Source: Verrucomicrobiota bacterium (GTDB lineage Bacteria > Chlamydiota > Chlamydiia > Chlamydiales > JAEYWL01). Taken from it: a stretch of DNA of 27,077 nt. The stretch covers positions 1-27,077 of the forward strand of contig JAEYWL010000126.1 in NCBI GenBank assembly GCA_023428915.1, written 5' to 3'. Of the stretch, positions 1 through 10,400 are shown piece by piece; position 1 is the first letter of the stretch, and every line of letters starts with the position of its first letter. The position numbers and the translations under genes are program-made. A model generated the notes under the pieces. The model searched no databases and was not told the origin of the DNA. It worked only from the letters and a program-made list of their open reading frames with translations.

Positions 1-36
1 ACGCCAAAGACATTTACGACAAGCAATTGGCGCTTA

Positions 37-90
37 GTCCATTAAGTCCATAAGGTCCATGGCGTCATTAAGGTCCATTGTCCATTTAAG
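37..90. repeat. 9-bp-phased degenerate tandem repeat (GTCCAT core)
   Basis: GTCCAT occurs at 37, 46, 55 and 73, with a degenerate GTCATT at 64, so five copies sit on an exact 9-bp phase. A further GTCCAT starts at 80, off phase. The approximate unit is GTCCATAAG. The repeat lies beyond the 3' end of yajC and no gene is apparent in it. The spacing was counted by hand; the function is unknown. Confidence 0.6.
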
Positions 91-125
91 CGCCTCACTC
101 AGACTTATGCAACTGTCTCTTAAGG

Positions 126-156
126 ACGCCAAGGACAAAACATGCTTCCTTGTCGT
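126..156. repeat. Hairpin downstream of yajC
   Basis: The arms 126-135 and 147-156 pair at 9 of 10 positions around an 11-nt loop. The structure lies 20 nt past the yajC stop on the minus strand. It could end yajC transcription or stabilise the mRNA, but no T-tract follows in the minus direction, so it is not a canonical intrinsic terminator. Nothing else recognisable is seen in 1-175 apart from the phased repeat. Confidence 0.4.
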
Positions 157-175
157 TAAGGTCCCTATGTGTCCT

Positions 176-562
176 TTAGCCTTCTTCTTTTTCGATTTTC
201 TTGAGGTCTTCTTCCGTGCCTGGCATTACATCGGTGATGGCTGCTTTAAGGAATTCGATTTTGCTGCCGTCAACCATGCGGAGGATCACAGTATTTTCAT
301 TAATTTTAGACACTGTGCCGATAATTCCCATGGCGTATACCCGGTCGCCTTTCTTTAGACTTGTTCGCTGCTCTTCAAGCATCTTGCGTCGTTTTTGCTC
401 AGGACGCCATAAAATGAGGTAAAAGGTCACCATGGCAATGGCCACTAAACTGACAGTTTGCCACATGCTTTGGGCTGGAGGAGGCGCCTCACCCATGTTT
501 TCTGCAAACGCAGCTTGTGCACTTACTAATAAAACAGACAATGAAAGAAAAAAATATCTCAT
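176..562 (-). CDS. yajC: Preprotein translocase subunit YajC
   Basis: YajC is a small single-span inner-membrane protein that associates with SecDF and the SecYEG translocon and is usually dispensable for export. The 128-residue product fits the family: a hydrophobic N-terminus resembling a signal peptide (residues 1-20), a transmembrane helix at about 33-52, then the typical WRPEQKRRK basic cluster and a cytosolic tail with KKGDRVYAMGIIGTVSKI (about 70-87), the conserved YajC core. I place the start at the ATG at 562 because AAGGTG lies a few bases upstream. A GTG at 568 in the same frame would overlap that ribosome binding site. The cleavable-looking signal ahead of the usual YajC helix is an extension compared with E. 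coli YajC. The gene follows the phosphatase gene on the same strand with a 60-nt gap holding a hairpin, so co-transcription is possible. Confidence 0.9.
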   Translation of the reverse strand: MRYFFLSLSVLLVSAQAAFAENMGEAPPPAQSMWQTVSLVAIAMVTFYLILWRPEQKRRKMLEEQRTSLKKGDRVYAMGIIGTVSKINENTVILRMVDGSKIEFLKAAITDVMPGTEEDLKKIEKEEG

Positions 563-577
563 AAACACCTTGATATA

Positions 578-614
578 TTCAGATTAGCTTGTTGAATAGC
601 TTGCCTAATCTGAA
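578..614. repeat. Inverted repeat between the phosphatase gene and yajC
   Basis: Two perfect 10-bp arms, TTCAGATTAG (578-587) and CTAATCTGAA (605-614), surround a 17-nt loop. The repeat sits just after the phosphatase stop and just before the yajC ribosome binding site. It could attenuate read-through from the upstream gene or form a yajC leader structure. No clear U-tract follows on the minus strand. Confidence 0.45.
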
Positions 615-622
615 AACGGAAA

Positions 623-1849
623 TCAAGGCATTTTGTTGGGTCTTAAAAACTGGTCAAAGATGTTGCCGCTCCGGTCAATAGCTTGGTAAAAAGTAGAGTT
701 ATCGGGATATATAGTGACGATGACAATATTTTGCTTTGCAGCCGTAGCAGCAAGATACCAGCGTTCGCTAGCTTTAGCAGGTTCTCTGGGAGTTGCTACT
801 CCCCACCCTCCGTCGCCTATATATAACACTCCAGCAGGATCGACTTTATTTCCCTTTATTAACTCTGTGCGTTTGTAGGCATGGTCGTGATTTTCAAAAG
901 CGGCGGTGAGATTGTATTTTTCGAAAGAAGGGACCCAGTGGGCACGGATTAATGTGCCGTGGATACCACTTAAATTGCGTACCGAAGGGTAAGCAGGCAC
1001 ATGATACAGGGCGAATTTTACGGGAACATTGGCGCGGGCTTTTAAAGCATCAGCCAGCCACACTTTTTGTTTGCCGCTGATATAATTAGTGTGTCCGCTA
1101 TCGAGTAAAAAAATGCTTAAATAGTTGGCAAAATCGATCACATTATAACCCGGCAATCCCGGTGTTGCAAATAAAGCGTAAAAGAATGCTGCCTGCTCAG
1201 GTTTTTGGGCATAGCGTTTCTTAGTGTCTTCATTGCTAATTACAGGGAGCAGGGGAATAAGATACCCTTCTTTAGTGATCATGGAGTTTTTCCAGGCTTC
1301 TAAAAAGGTCAGCCATTTTTCCATTTTTTCGGGGAATTGCCCATACTTATCTGTGGCGTAGGCTATATCGCCTCCTAAAAGAGCAAAGTCGATATTTTTT
1401 GCGGCTGCTATACGGTTCATTACGACAACATCTTCGATGTCATCATGGTAGAGATCGCCGCCGACCACAAAGCGCAAGGGGCGGTTTAAGGCAGCTGGCA
1501 TGGTTTTGAATTTAAAGACTTTGCCATTATGTCCCGCTGCAAAAACATAAGGAGTATCGGGTTCCAGTCCTGTCAGTTCGGTAGTATGAATAAGGTATTC
1601 GGTGTGGCCTTCTGGTAAAGGTTTATGGCTGCCATTAGCTAGCCTCCATTCTTTTGCGCCTTCAGGCTTATAATAAACGGAGTCTTCAGGCTGATTGCCG
1701 GCTGAAATCCAATGAATGGTCATGCTGCTTTCGGGATTTTTTTGCCAGGTCAGATATACTGCTAGCGGGTCAAAAGGCTGCTCAGCAGGCAATGCTTGAG
1801 ATGTAAAGGCTATAAGCAGAAAAAAAACTGCGTGCAAAAATTTTGGCAT
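623..1849 (-). CDS. Secreted purple-acid-phosphatase-like metallophosphoesterase
   Basis: This is probably an exported metallophosphoesterase of the purple acid phosphatase (PAP) type. From the ATG at 1849 (AGGA seven bases upstream) the 408-residue product has a signal peptide (1-22), a fibronectin-III-like N-terminal domain (about 25-118) and a calcineurin-like phosphoesterase domain. All seven PAP metal-ligand positions can be placed: D132 (GGD), D161 and Y164 (GGDIAY), N206 (ISNED), H283 (YHVP), H321 and H323 (NHDHAY). The usual substrate-contacting His of the GNH[E/D] motif is replaced (SNED), so substrate or activity may differ from classical PAPs. The frame stays open upstream to 1951, but that extension lacks a signal-like start. 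The gene is divergent from htpG. The phosphodiester or phosphomonoester substrate is unknown. Confidence 0.82.
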   Translation of the reverse strand: MPKFLHAVFFLLIAFTSQALPAEQPFDPLAVYLTWQKNPESSMTIHWISAGNQPEDSVYYKPEGAKEWRLANGSHKPLPEGHTEYLIHTTELTGLEPDTPYVFAAGHNGKVFKFKTMPAALNRPLRFVVGGDLYHDDIEDVVVMNRIAAAKNIDFALLGGDIAYATDKYGQFPEKMEKWLTFLEAWKNSMITKEGYLIPLLPVISNEDTKKRYAQKPEQAAFFYALFATPGLPGYNVIDFANYLSIFLLDSGHTNYISGKQKVWLADALKARANVPVKFALYHVPAYPSVRNLSGIHGTLIRAHWVPSFEKYNLTAAFENHDHAYKRTELIKGNKVDPAGVLYIGDGGWGVATPREPAKASERWYLAATAAKQNIVIVTIYPDNSTFYQAIDRSGNIFDQFLRPNKMP

Positions 1850-1993
1850 GCTAATCCTTAAGCAAAGTTTTATAAAACAATACCTTAATTTTATTAAGAA
1901 TGTATAAAATGCAGGATAAACACCTCTGCTGTACATAAACTCCCGAATCAATCAAAATGGTTCTCTAATAAAACAAAATTACGAGGTGAGAGG

Positions 1994-3826
1994 ATGACAA
2001 AAGGCAATCTGGAAATTCACAGCGAAAACATTCTGCCGATCATTAAAAAGTGGCTTTATTCCGATAAAGATATTTTTGTAAGGGAATTGGTTTCCAACGG
2101 CTGCGATGCCATCCGCAAGCTGAAAATTTTACGGGATCAGGGAGAAGCGCAAGCTTTAGATGAAGAATTTCGCATTGATGTGACCATCAACAAAGAAGAG
2201 CACACTTTGACTTTTTCAGACACAGGCGTGGGCATGGATGCTGAAGAGGTTAAGAAGTATATTGCCCAGATCGCTTTTTCCGGCGCAGAGGAATTTGTAG
2301 ATAAATATAAATCCCATCAGGAAGGGGAGCAATTTATCGGCCATTTTGGCTTGGGATTTTACTCTTCCTATATGGTATCAGATAAAGTGGATATCCAGAC
2401 TCTTTCCTATAAAGATGGCGCCGAGCCCGTCTTTTGGTCGTGCGATGGTTCTTCAGAATATACTATTGAAAGAGGGAGCCGTAGTAAAAGAGGCACTGAC
2501 ATTATCCTGCACATTTCAAAAGAAAGCGACGAGGTGCTGGATGAGCACAAAATCCGCCACATTTTGACACAATATTGCAGTTTTCTCCCTTACCCCATTT
2601 ATTTAAATGATCAGCGCATCAATGATAAAGAACCGCTATGGATAAAGTCGCCCACTGATTGCACTAAAGAAGAGTACCACCAGTTTTACCACAAACTCTA
2701 TCCAATGGAGCCTGATCCGCTATTTTGGATCCATTTGAATGTCGACTACCCATTTCATTTAAAAGGGGTATTATTTTTCCCCAAGCAAAAGACTTATTTT
2801 GAGAAAGATAAAAACAGCATCCAGCTTTATTGCAATCGGGTGTTTGTTTCCGATAATTGCAAAGACCTTATTCCTGACTATCTTATGCCTTTACGAGGAG
2901 TAATTGACAGCCCGGATATTCCCTTAAACGTATCGCGCAGTTATCTGCAGATGGATAAAACTGTGAGGCAGCTAGCCGCCCACGTATCAAAGAAGGTTTC
3001 TGACAGTTTGGCGGCGCTTTACAAAAACGAACGGGAGAGATTCCTGGAGTGCTGGCCGGACATCTCCGTGGTGATCAAGCTTGGCGCCATCCAGGATGAA
3101 AAGTTTTATGAGCGTGTAAAAGATTTCCTGCTTTGGAAAAACACTAAATGGGAATGGACTACCGTTGAGGCTTATTTAGAGAGGAACCGGGACAAAACAA
3201 AAGACAAGATTTTCTACACTGTTGATGAACGGCATGCAGCACACATGTTGGATGTCTATCAACAGCAGGGGATTGAGGTCTTAATTGCCAACCACCCTAT
3301 CGACAGCTATCTCATGCAGCAGATAGAAGGCAAACTAACTCCTGCAACATTCCAGAGAATTGATGCAGCTGTTGAAGAGGGAATTCTAGACAGCGCCAGG
3401 GAAAAATCTTTGCTGGATGCTGAAGGCAAATCGGAAGCGGCCCGCATAGCCGAAAAAATCGGCCATTTGCTCGGCAAGGAAGGTGTTGAAGTTGAGGCTA
3501 AAAGCCTGGCCAATGACAATTTGCCCGGTTTCATTTTGTTAGAAGAATCACAGCGCCGCATGCGCGACTATATGCAGGCCATGGACCCCAGCCGCACCCT
3601 TTCAGATCTATTCGGCAAGCGCACATTTGTGGTAAATACCAATAGTCCGCTTATCAATGCCATTGCTAAGTTGGAGAGCAGCCAGCCGGAACTGGCCAAA
3701 GAAATGGCAGTTCAGGCCTATGAGCTTGCCCTGCTTTCGCAGCGCGAGATGGACCCCAAAGATCTCAGCGAATTCATTAAGCGCACCAGCAGCATTATGG
3801 AAAAGCTGGCTGAAAGAGCTGTATAA
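1994..3826 (+). CDS. htpG: Molecular chaperone HtpG (Hsp90 family)
   Basis: HtpG is the bacterial Hsp90, an ATP-driven homodimeric cytosolic chaperone that works with DnaK. The 610-residue product has the GHKL ATPase domain first: E31 and N35 in ELVSNGCDA (E. coli-type proteins read ELISNASDA), DTGVGM at 76-81, and GHFGLGFYSSYMV at 115-127. It is followed by the middle domain with the RGVIDSPDIPLNVSRSYLQ motif at about 300, whose Arg contacts ATP, and a C-terminal dimerisation domain. Length matches the family. A strong purine-rich site (GAGGTGAGAGG) directly precedes the ATG. The gene is transcribed divergently from the phosphatase gene across a 144-bp AT-rich spacer that must hold promoters for both; no CIRCE-like repeat is present there. 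Confidence 0.96.
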   Translation: MTKGNLEIHSENILPIIKKWLYSDKDIFVRELVSNGCDAIRKLKILRDQGEAQALDEEFRIDVTINKEEHTLTFSDTGVGMDAEEVKKYIAQIAFSGAEEFVDKYKSHQEGEQFIGHFGLGFYSSYMVSDKVDIQTLSYKDGAEPVFWSCDGSSEYTIERGSRSKRGTDIILHISKESDEVLDEHKIRHILTQYCSFLPYPIYLNDQRINDKEPLWIKSPTDCTKEEYHQFYHKLYPMEPDPLFWIHLNVDYPFHLKGVLFFPKQKTYFEKDKNSIQLYCNRVFVSDNCKDLIPDYLMPLRGVIDSPDIPLNVSRSYLQMDKTVRQLAAHVSKKVSDSLAALYKNERERFLECWPDISVVIKLGAIQDEKFYERVKDFLLWKNTKWEWTTVEAYLERNRDKTKDKIFYTVDERHAAHMLDVYQQQGIEVLIANHPIDSYLMQQIEGKLTPATFQRIDAAVEEGILDSAREKSLLDAEGKSEAARIAEKIGHLLGKEGVEVEAKSLANDNLPGFILLEESQRRMRDYMQAMDPSRTLSDLFGKRTFVVNTNSPLINAIAKLESSQPELAKEMAVQAYELALLSQREMDPKDLSEFIKRTSSIMEKLAERAV

Positions 3827-3832
3827 ATTTTT

Positions 3833-4030
3833 ATGTGGTTAATAACGGTTACTGTTTGTGCTCTAATAACTGCTATTCCGCTGGTAGTGCCACAGCTAGC
3901 TGCTTTTGAATATTTTGCAGAATTGGCTGTTTCGATTTTTGGGTTGGGTATGACCTTAAGAGAAGTTCTTACCCTAATTTCAAAAATTAAAGCCATTGAA
4001 ACCCAAGTTGCGCCCCTAAATCACGCTTGA
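3833..4030 (+). CDS. Possible small hydrophobic protein
   Basis: A 65-codon frame starts 6 nt after the htpG stop. The predicted product has one or two hydrophobic stretches (residues 2-25 and about 28-42), so it would be a small membrane protein. I recognise no family. There is no convincing ribosome binding site; expression would depend on translational coupling to htpG. The last 11 codons and the stop lie inside the left arm of the palindromic element at 3999-4160, so the present C-terminus was probably created or altered by that element. It may equally be a remnant or a chance frame. Confidence 0.3.
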   Translation: MWLITVTVCALITAIPLVVPQLAAFEYFAELAVSIFGLGMTLREVLTLISKIKAIETQVAPLNHA

Positions 4031-4160
4031 ACAGGCCTGCACTTGCCAATTGAAACGCTAAGCCCCTCGGCCAAGTCATGACTTGGTTCTTCGGGACTTA
4101 TCCTTTCACTTGTCAAGTTCGGCAATGTTCAAGCGTGATTTAGGTGCGCAACTTGGGTTT
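3999..4160. repeat. Nested palindromic element 1 (MITE-like)
   Basis: The outer arms 3999-4033 and 4126-4160 are 35 bp inverted repeats with a single mismatch (4014/4145); the arms begin AAACCCAAGTTGCGC. Inside them a second, imperfect pair of arms is visible (about 4040-4066 against 4093-4120), and the centre is a perfect 16-bp palindrome, CCAAGTCATGACTTGG (4071-4086). The whole 162 bp could fold into one long hairpin. It encodes nothing and has no transposase. A non-autonomous mobile element or a dispersed extragenic palindrome is the likely explanation. No clear target-site duplication is visible. It may also end or protect htpG transcripts, but there is no U-tract. Confidence 0.75.
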
Positions 4161-4423
4161 GAAGGCGAAAGACTGTTGATTCCGCAAAGATTAGACGCTT
4201 CCTACGCCAGCAAAGTCTCTAATCCTGCCTTTTAGGGGTGGGTTTAAATAGGTCTTTGGAGCACTGCGAGGTTGTAAAAAATGGCCTAATTGTTTTAATT
4301 TCTGTCGCTATTATCACTATTAATTATTATTAATTGTTTGTTAAAAAATATAGAAATTTTAATTAACATATATTAAAATATTAAATATAGTTTAATTATT
4401 CAATTTTTTATAATTGGTGAGTA
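4161..4423. other. AT-rich non-coding leader of the giant dikinase-like gene
   Basis: The stretch between palindrome 1 and the ATG at 4424 contains no credible gene. Its first part (4161-4280) has mixed composition with a weak inverted pair (about 4188-4196 against 4214-4225). From about 4280 it becomes extremely A+T rich, unlike the flanking genes. The promoter of the 6.2-kb gene should lie here, but I cannot pick a convincing -35/-10 pair. Confidence 0.5.
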
Positions 4424-7400
4424 ATGCCAAATAATATTTGTTTGCGAGGCTGTAATTCTTCCCCTATTTTCAATAGAGAAATGTCTCAAGGTGTTTGCCC
4501 GCTAAAAGAGCGCTTTCAATCCTTGCAGCAAACCCCCTTATTTTCAGCTGTTCTACCGGCTAATATAAACAAGGAAGTCGCTCTCTTAGATGAAAAATTT
4601 CAGTGGCAAGCGGCGCAAATGCAAGCTCTTTTCAACACTCTTTACCTAAAGGGAATTATTTCGGAAGAGGATCAGGCAAAAATTCAGCAAATTTCCATGG
4701 AGCTTGAGGATGAATACAGACAATTACAGTTATTGAACCTGCCAGTCTCAGCTGCTTGGCAAGAAGCCATCAGCCTCATTGAAGAGACTAAAGCTCTTTT
4801 TTCCGCCTTAAAAGAATATGATGCCCTTTTATCTCCTTTTGAGAGCGCATACGAGAAATTAATCAACCGTACCCATGATCCCATTTTTCCTGGTGAGTCA
4901 TTATCCGCCGGCAAAGATCTAGAACAAGCCTTTCTTGCTATTATGGCTATCGATGATTTCATCGATCACGTTCCCGGAAGCAGTCAAAGAGAGCGCTTGG
5001 ACCAATTTCTACAAGACGAGTTTGCAAAGCTGACGTGGGCAGTAGAGGATTGGGTAGAACAAGTTTCTGAAGATTTAAAGCATGAGCTAAGGGCTGCAAA
5101 GGAAAATGAGGCTGCTGGACTCTTAACAGAAGCTTTAGCCGGGCAAGTTAGAGAGTTGGGGAAAGAGTTGCAAGGACTGGTCGAACTTGCCAGCGAGTCT
5201 GCCTTGTTGAAACCGCTGCAAACCCATTTTACCTGGCTGTTAAAAAATCTTGAGGGTAAAACTTCTGATCAAGCCTCCCCTGTAAAATTAAAATGGGGGA
5301 GTTCTGAGTGGTTTGAGCTGCGCAGGCAAAGCAAAGAACCCTCTTCATCGCATTCCTTAAGTTGGCTGAATCCAGAAAATTGGAGCGGCAAAAGCAAACA
5401 AGTTGTCCATGCTTTATTGACTGCTTTACAGCTTACGCCGCATAGAAATTCGCCTCTTGTAGAAAGCCTGATGCGCACCGCAGAAAATGCACCGGATCGC
5501 ACTGTAGCAAGCATTGTGCAAGAATCCAGAGCATTGCAGCATGCGCTAAAGCAGGGAGGCCATGTGCCCGCTTCTCTGGAAAATACTTACCAATTAGCTG
5601 CGGGATTGCCCAGTCATGAAGCGGAGATGTTAATTGTGCAGCATGCCCTGTATCGCATGTTAAAAGAAAGCGAGGGCATAACTCAAACCTTTGCCGAATT
5701 TCGACAGCAGCAAAAAGATGATCCTGTTTCAGGCAATTCTGTCTCTTTACCCGCAGAGCAAACAATTGCTGGGCTGCATAGCATTCGGCAAGCGTGCAAT
5801 CTGCTTGCAAATTGCGAACAAAAAATGGCCCAGCTGCCGGCATCTCAAGTGCTAGAATTGAAGCGCTATATCGACCTACTCTATCATGGGTTGATGGAAT
5901 CTGTGGCTGCATTGCCGCCAAAAACCTGCTCCTTACCAAAATTAGCTTCCTGGAGGCAGGTTGTCGAAGATCAATGTTTTGGCGTTAAAACGCTTGAAAA
6001 AAAGATTGCCGAGCTTATGCCCGCTGTGCGGGCTAAAGTTGATGAAGCCGACCTTGATGAATACGGCCCTAAACATAAAAATTTAGTCAAGCAAGCACGG
6101 CTGGCAGAAGTCCTGCAGCTTTCCGGCCTGAAGTTTATCCTTCCTAAAGGGATAAAAAATAAAGCAATGCGGGCCTTTTTACAACGGGAAGCCCCTGATG
6201 TGTTTTTTTATTGGCAAGAGCTAGGGAGCCGCTTTAAGGATTACCAAGGAAAAGATTTTTTGGGCGAACCCGAGATACAACATATCCTATCGCAAATCGA
6301 TGAAAGTTTGAAGCGAACTTTTGAGGCGGCAGGAAAAGACCCGGTTTTATTTAATCAGCTTGTCCCCCCTGAAATGCAAACCTGGCTGGAAAACTTGCAT
6401 CATCAGGGTGAATATTTAATGGTCCGCAGCACGGGTGCAGAGGATGAAAAAGAGGAGAAACAAAAAGAAAATAGCAAAGAGCGAAAAATACCCAATGCAG
6501 GAGGCAATGCCAGCCCGGCTTATATAACGCCGGCCCCAGCGCCATTTTGCCGTGCAGCTGGCGAAGTTATCCGCTCTTATTTTAGCATTCCTTCTTTAAA
6601 AAATAGGATAGAGGCCGGTAATAACCCCTTCGAGCAGCCTCTAAAGCTAGCAGTGACTTCTCAGCAGCTTATTGGGGAGCCGCCAGGCGGGGCTTTGCAC
6701 TCCTCGCTTATTCCAATTTCACTAGTGCTTTTTAGCTCAGAACCTCTTTATGCCGGGGAGGAAAAATTTCGTGCGATGCGCCTTAGTGCAACCTATGGCC
6801 ATGGAGAGGGGGTTGTAGGTAATCAAGGAGTTAATAGCGACACTGCTTTATTGTTAATTTCTGAAACAGAGCCGGATAAACTTTATATTCTTTATGACAA
6901 CGTCGAAAAGCCTGTTCGTTTAGGGCCTGTAGAAACTGCCAGCGGAATAGAACTGCTTCCCATAGAAAACCCTAAAACCCTGCAGCGCAGGCCTGTGCTT
7001 TCTCAAGAATTTTTAGTGCGGCTCTACCAATGGGGGGTAATTGGGGAAAAGTTTTTTGATGATCATCCGACAGATATGGAGCTGGTCATTAAAGGAAATA
7101 CAATTTATCCAGTCCAGGCCCGGGCCATTAATCGCCCGAAGCTTCACACGACTTTTATTGATAGGAAAAAAATTGCCGAGGAGAGACAGCCGCCTATTAC
7201 TGCAGAGCTGCAAACAAAAACACTTGTTGCCGGAACAGCTTCGGCCCTCATATTACATTCTCCCTATGAAATTCTTTACGCCGCAACCTTAAAGCAGGCC
7301 CAAGACGAGTATAAAGCTGATAAGCATCGCTTAGTCGTCGTATCGGCCAAAGAACCGCAAAACTCCCATCCCATCGTAAACTTCAGCAGCTTGGGCGTTC

Positions 7401-10400
7401 CTTGCATGTATACATCGGATCCAAAAACAGTATTGCAAATGAGGGAAACGGTTTCTAAAGAGCCTTTAGTGGTCTGCGTGCAGTCGGGCTGGTTTGGAAA
7501 ATGGGATGCCTCCATTGCGGACCCGGAGTCTTTTGTTAAAGAAGGGCTTACTGTGCATCCTGCGCAGGTTGCCATTTCGCTGCCGGCTGCATTGTCGCCC
7601 TCAGCAGCTTTTGAGGATCTACCGGAAGACGTTTCCAAACTGCTGACAGCCCTGCGAAATGCTTGGGGGACTGATGCTTTGGAAATATTGCAGCAGTTTA
7701 AGCAGAATCCTTGGGTACATAGTTTAAGAGACAGCCGGCTGCAGTTGGAGCGGCAGATCAAAGCCTCGGGGTTAGTCCCGAAAGAAGCAAAGCGAGCCTT
7801 AAGAGTTTTAATCGAACTAGAAACAGCCTTGAATAAAAGTTTTGCAGAACTTGAAGCCAGCCTGGAGAAAGCCCAGCCAAATGAACGATTAAAACCTCTA
7901 TTTCATTTAAAAGTGCTTGAAACTCTATTGGCCGGCAAAGCCATAGGGCCCGGGCAATTTTCTCTCTTATCAGCAGCTGCGCTGTATCGGGAGGCTGTCC
8001 AGGCAATTGCCTATCAAAACAGGCTTTCGCATAAAGCCTATTTAGTGGATTTGCTGCCGGCAGGCAAGCAAACTTTTGAGCCGCAGTTTGCAGAAAAATG
8101 GCGTATATTTTTATTAAAGCTTGAAAATTTAGTTGAAAGCGGCGCTGTCGGCCAAAACAAAATCAAGGAATTTAAGCGTGCATTGTCGCAGCTGGAGCAG
8201 TTTTATGCCTTGCCTGCAGCGTTAACTTTTTTTATCCAGCCTCTCGAGCCAGCTGAAGACTGTTTAGAAAGGTGCTTGCAACTGCTTTCCAATGAACAGG
8301 GCACTTTTTCAGAGTTTGCGAAACTTGCAAATGCCAGAACCAGGCTGGAGGGGCATCTCTATCGATTTGGTAAAAAACAAACGCTTGAGAAGGCGCTTTC
8401 TGAATTTAAACAATTGGCCTCTGATTGGGACTCTTCATGGCTGGCTGATAAATTTCAACAAAGCACTCCGGCAGCCAGAATGGTTTTGTTAAGAGGTATG
8501 TTTGAATTAATTGCTGCCATGGATACGGCCATAAAAACTATGAAAGCCAGTCCTGAGCTTACGCGGACCGAAAAGGGAATCTATTTTAAAGAGATGGTGG
8601 GAATTTTCTTTTCCCTGTATGAGGATTGGGCTTCTTTCCTATCCCTTTATCAATCCTCCGATCCTGAACAGCTCAAAGCCGCCCAAGAATATGTAGCTAA
8701 GTTAAAGGCCGTTTTTGAGGCGATGCTGGCAACTGAAGAAAATTTGGATGCTTCTCCAGGTTTTTACGTTACCAGTTCGCTGTTTACCCCTCGCGAAGCA
8801 GGGAATGAGCAGCCTTATGTCCTTTCCCTCTTACCAAACTTTAATGGCAATACACCCCCAGAAAGCGTTGAGGATGTGTTCACTTTAGTTCATCAAAACC
8901 TGCTCAAAATGCTGGCTTTTGAGGGGCAAAAGATCTACACCAAGGAAACAATAGCAAACGCTGCTCTGCCCCCATTAGTTGCTCAAATTTTATTTAGTAA
9001 GGAGATCAAAGGGGATCAGATCGGTGTATTAGTTACAGAGAATGAGCTGGAAGTTGCCTATAATGTTCCCCTTAGAGTCCATTCAGCTCAAATCGTCTTC
9101 AATTATAATAAACAGACCCAAGAATTAGTTTTCACAAGCAAATTTTTGGGCTGGGATGCTAACAGCCGTTGGAGCACTATGCACAGGCTTGCGCAATTTG
9201 CCGATGCCTTAGGTTTACTGGAGTTGGCGCAACCCATCATGAAAAAAGAGCGCGAAATAGTCATAAGCTGGAAAATCAAAACCCCTGAGGATTTGAAGGG
9301 GGCATTGCGGGAATTTGAAGAATTTTGCGACATTACTTTTCATGACCGCAAATCTGCATATTTTAAAGACCGGCTGCCCGGTTTTATAGACAGATGGGGT
9401 TTGCTGTCTAAAGAATTGCCTCTAACTGCAGCTGAAAGAATGTTTGATATTCCTTTAAGCAAAGAAATGGCAATAGAGGTGGCTAGCAAATATGCTGAAA
9501 AAGGATTGCATTGGGAATTCAATATAAATGCCGTTCGCCGCTTATGCGGGCAAGTAAAAGAGGGAATTAGCGATAAAGGTGTCGAGGATGGTCTAAAGCT
9601 GGCCCATTTAGTGGCAGATCAGGGATTAGCTGACTTTGAACTGCTGGAACTGGCTTTGTTATTACAAGAGGCTGATTTAAATAGCCAAGCTGAAAAAAGT
9701 GTGGAGTTGCTGTTTAAAAAAATCTTTAAAGCGATACTCTCCAACAAAGAGACAGAAGCTCGCCTGCTCTCTTATGACACACCTTTTGCGGCCCGTTTAT
9801 TTGCAAGACTTGCATTCGAAGAGCCTTTCAAAGAGCAGGCCTTAGCCTTTGCCGAACAGCATGTGAACCATCCAGAAACCGCATTGCGACTAACCGCTTT
9901 ACAAATCGTCACGAGGCATTTACCTTCTTCTGAAAATATTTTGCATAAACTATCGTTAAACGAATCTCCTTTAAAACCAGTTCTTAGGCAGCAATGTTAT
10001 GCTCTTATGACACAGATGCTTGCTTGCAATATGCCTATAGATAGGGTCTATGCCTCGTTATTTCAAAAGATCATCCCTTATAGCAAAGAAGAATATCAAA
10101 CCATCCTGCAACTTCATTTGCAAATGATGGAAAAGACAAAGCAAGGTTTGCATGAAGCCTTAAATTTCGCCGACCGGGCTTTTCTTGAAGCCCCAAGAGA
10201 GAATAAAGAATGGCTCGAAACTTATTATTTTACATTGCTTGAAAAGACTTCCGACCCGCAGCCTTTCCTTGAAAGGGTGCGCAACAGAAGCCTCCCCAGC
10301 AAATTTCGCGCCATCTTAGCTAATCATTTAGCCGCAGACCTTTCAATCGTAAAAGAAGTGGCCGACTTGATTATAAGTGGAGTGATGACGAATAATTATG

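Noticed and set aside
59..358. 99-codon plus-strand frame at the left edge
   Set aside because: It begins in the 9-bp repeat and continues antisense to yajC, with no ribosome binding site or homology.
1850..1993. A CIRCE or other heat-shock operator upstream of htpG
   Set aside because: No TTAGCACTC-like inverted repeat is present; only a short CTTAAT/ATTAAG pair in AT-rich sequence, which is too weak to call.
3999..4160. Palindrome 1 read as an intrinsic terminator of htpG
   Set aside because: It is far longer than a terminator stem, has a nested design and no T-tract follows; a mobile or structural element fits better.
5433..5939. 168-codon open frame antisense to the dikinase-like gene
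   Set aside because: It lies wholly within the better supported 2065-residue gene, shows no family motif and has Cys/His-rich composition typical of an antisense shadow.
7276..7761. 161-codon antisense frame over the swivel-domain region
   Set aside because: It overlaps the conserved domain coding on the other strand and has no recognisable motif.
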